From Acinetobacter radioresistens DSM 6976 = NBRC 102413 = CIP 103788 (GTDB lineage: Bacteria; Pseudomonadota; Gammaproteobacteria; Pseudomonadales; Moraxellaceae), in assembly GCF_006757745.1 (NCBI RefSeq), contig NZ_AP019740.1, positions 744,001 through 808,000 on the forward strand: a stretch of DNA of 64,000 bases. The letters run 5' to 3'. Below are positions 62,763 to 64,000 of the stretch, in pieces; within the stretch, counting starts at the first letter, position 1; every line of letters starts with the position of its first letter. The position numbers and the translations under genes were made by a program. A model generated the notes under the pieces. The model was not told where the DNA came from. It worked only from the letters and a program-made list of their open reading frames with translations, and did not search any database.

Positions 62763-64000
62763 ATAACTAATGCGGTAGGCGTTACTATAGATACTATCAC
62801 TACGGTTACTGCGCGCTTTGCTTTAGATTCAGATAATGGCAATCCAGATCCGACGACTGTCATTGTGAGTGGCACAGCAGAGGTAGGATCTACTGTTACT
62901 TTAACCACAACTACAGGTGTAGCAATTTTAGATAATCTGGGCAATCCTGTTAGTACGATAGTAGGTTCAACCGGCACCTATACATTTAATGTTCCGACAG
63001 CTTCCGTAGCGGATAACCAGCTGCTTAGCGTGAATTCTACAGATATTGCCGGAAACGTTGCTACAGACCCAGTAAGAATAGATTTGACACCACCAAATGC
63101 CATAGATGATGTCGTAAACCTGGACATTGTAAGTCAGATCACTACAGTCTATCCCGAAGTGACCGATACAGATGTTCAGGTATTGGGTTTATTAGAGTCG
63201 GATAATGGCACTGACAATGGTGTGACTGTAATTGTAGGACCTGATCAATTTGGTGTACTCAATATTGAAATAAGCCAAACTGCACTCGCCGCAGTTGCAG
63301 ATGCCTTCCGGTTAGATATTGTTGATGCAAATGGTAATGTTGTCTATTCTGCAGTAACACAAAACTCGCTATTAGGTGATGTTCTTGGTTTAAATGTCTT
63401 AGGTGTAACAGGAGATAATACTTTAACTGCTACAGTCAGAGGCTTGCAACCAGGTACATATCGTGTTGTGGTTCGTAATGACGAGAGTACATTAACTGAC
63501 TTGCTAGATTCAGATAATAGTGGTGGAGTATCTTTACAAGAGCTTGGAAATTCAGGCGTCATTTTAGGGCCTGAAAATCAGACGCTGGTACTCAATACAG
63601 TTTCTAATGCATTAGGTCCAGTTTTAGGGCCAACAGTTACTACGCTGTTATCTCCTGTTTTAACTACATTGAATGGTTTGCCAGTTGATGAGATTATTAA
63701 TCCATTAGTCACTATTTTGAATAATGTTGCTGCTACCGGATTACTCAATACAGTCTTGAGTTCACTAGCAGATGCTCTTTTAAGTAATACACTTACACTA
63801 TTGCAAGCTACTGATATTACGACCCAGCTTACCGAAACCGATTTTGCTAATGAAGCCTTAACAGGTGGTAATGTGATTACAGGTGCGGGTAGCAGTAACG
63901 GCGGTACAGATGATGCACAGGGAGGTGTAATTACTCAGGTACAAATTGCTGATGGACCTATCGTAGTCATTCCATCAAATGGAAGCAATATTACAGTCGA

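Larger units (their letters stand above)
55921..64000 (+). pseudogene. giant BapA/Bap/LapF-type secreted adhesin, frame broken twice, 3' end outside window
   Basis: A type I-secreted, surface-attached biofilm adhesin is the best fit. The start at 55921 has AAGGAAG upstream. Order: BapA prefix-like domain (1-120), a Gly/Ala-rich hydrophobic segment (PWLVGAVGIGGLAAAV) and a linker. Then come one divergent and seven near-identical 172-residue units (two Ig-like domains each), 83-residue repeats, mixed Ig-like domains, and from about 63070 a different module (YPEVTDTDVQVLGLLESDNG, LQPGTYRVVVRNDES) that continues to the window edge. Two +1 insertions, at 57981-57982 (GGATCCGTGG for GGATCGTGG) and 58982-58983 (CCGAATCAG for CCGATCAG), move the frame twice. 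Translation from the start ends at 58143. The last 5 kb is open in the third frame. Decay and assembly error are both possible. Confidence 0.8.

Overview
The window looks like an Acinetobacter chromosome. The evidence is an AT-rich base composition outside one repeat block and Moraxellaceae-type versions of the core genes. The gene orders gltA / sdhCDAB / sucAB-lpd / sucCD / (sRNA) / trpS and TPR-lolB-ispE-tRNAGln-prs-rplY-pth also fit. No rRNA, insertion sequence, prophage or CRISPR array is visible. Almost all of the first 55.5 kb is ordinary housekeeping DNA; the last 8 kb is a giant repetitive adhesin gene.

Layout. 1-3.1 kb: a minus-strand catabolic unit (dienelactone hydrolase/SnoaL fusion, flavin reductase, RutA-like luciferase-family monooxygenase, then the start of an exported, probably outer-membrane protein). 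Two of its genes carry frameshifts. 3.3-9.7 kb: cysG, trmL, an APC permease, an iron-containing alcohol dehydrogenase paired with an SCP2-like protein, lipB and its ybeD neighbour. 9.8-18.3 kb: rpoD, two small acidic proteins, a DedA protein, trhO, a DUF1289 protein, ribB behind an FMN riboswitch, panD, pth and rplY. 18.4-22.9 kb: prs, three tRNA-Gln(UUG) genes, ispE, lolB and a TPR protein, all on the minus strand. 23-30.8 kb: hemA, dnaG, bamD, rluD, pgeF, smpB, coaD and a YfhL-type ferredoxin. 30.8-32 kb: RNase P RNA and two tRNA-Met genes with near-identical promoters, flanking a small lipoprotein gene. 32.1-35.5 kb: an unrecognised helical protein, nadE and a HELTH-motif protein.

35.5-49.6 kb is a TCA-cycle block: gltA on the minus strand, then after a 1 kb AT-rich gap sdhCDAB, sucAB-lpd and sucCD on the plus strand. 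Each plus-strand unit ends in an intrinsic terminator, so the block is probably three transcripts, two of them with structured leaders. Between sucD and trpS is a minus-strand small RNA candidate (promoter-like box, 5' hairpin, anti-Shine-Dalgarno stretch, terminator with eight U). Its position matches the Hfq-dependent sRNA Aar that I recall from A. baylyi. 51.3-55.5 kb: a DUF808 membrane protein, a YpfJ-type metallopeptidase, an unknown membrane protein and a CPA1 Na+/H+ antiporter.

55.9-64 kb (runs off the window): a BapA/Bap/LapF-type secreted adhesin. It has an N-terminal prefix domain and then seven almost identical 516-bp (172-residue) units that are much richer in GC than the surroundings. 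Next come 249-bp (83-residue) repeats, a duplicated 1296-bp-offset block, and the start of a C-terminal module. Two separate +1 insertions in the 516-bp array break the reading frame. With the two frameshifts at the left end, this window has four frame-breaking indels in otherwise intact-looking genes, so either recent gene decay or assembly/base-calling error must be considered.
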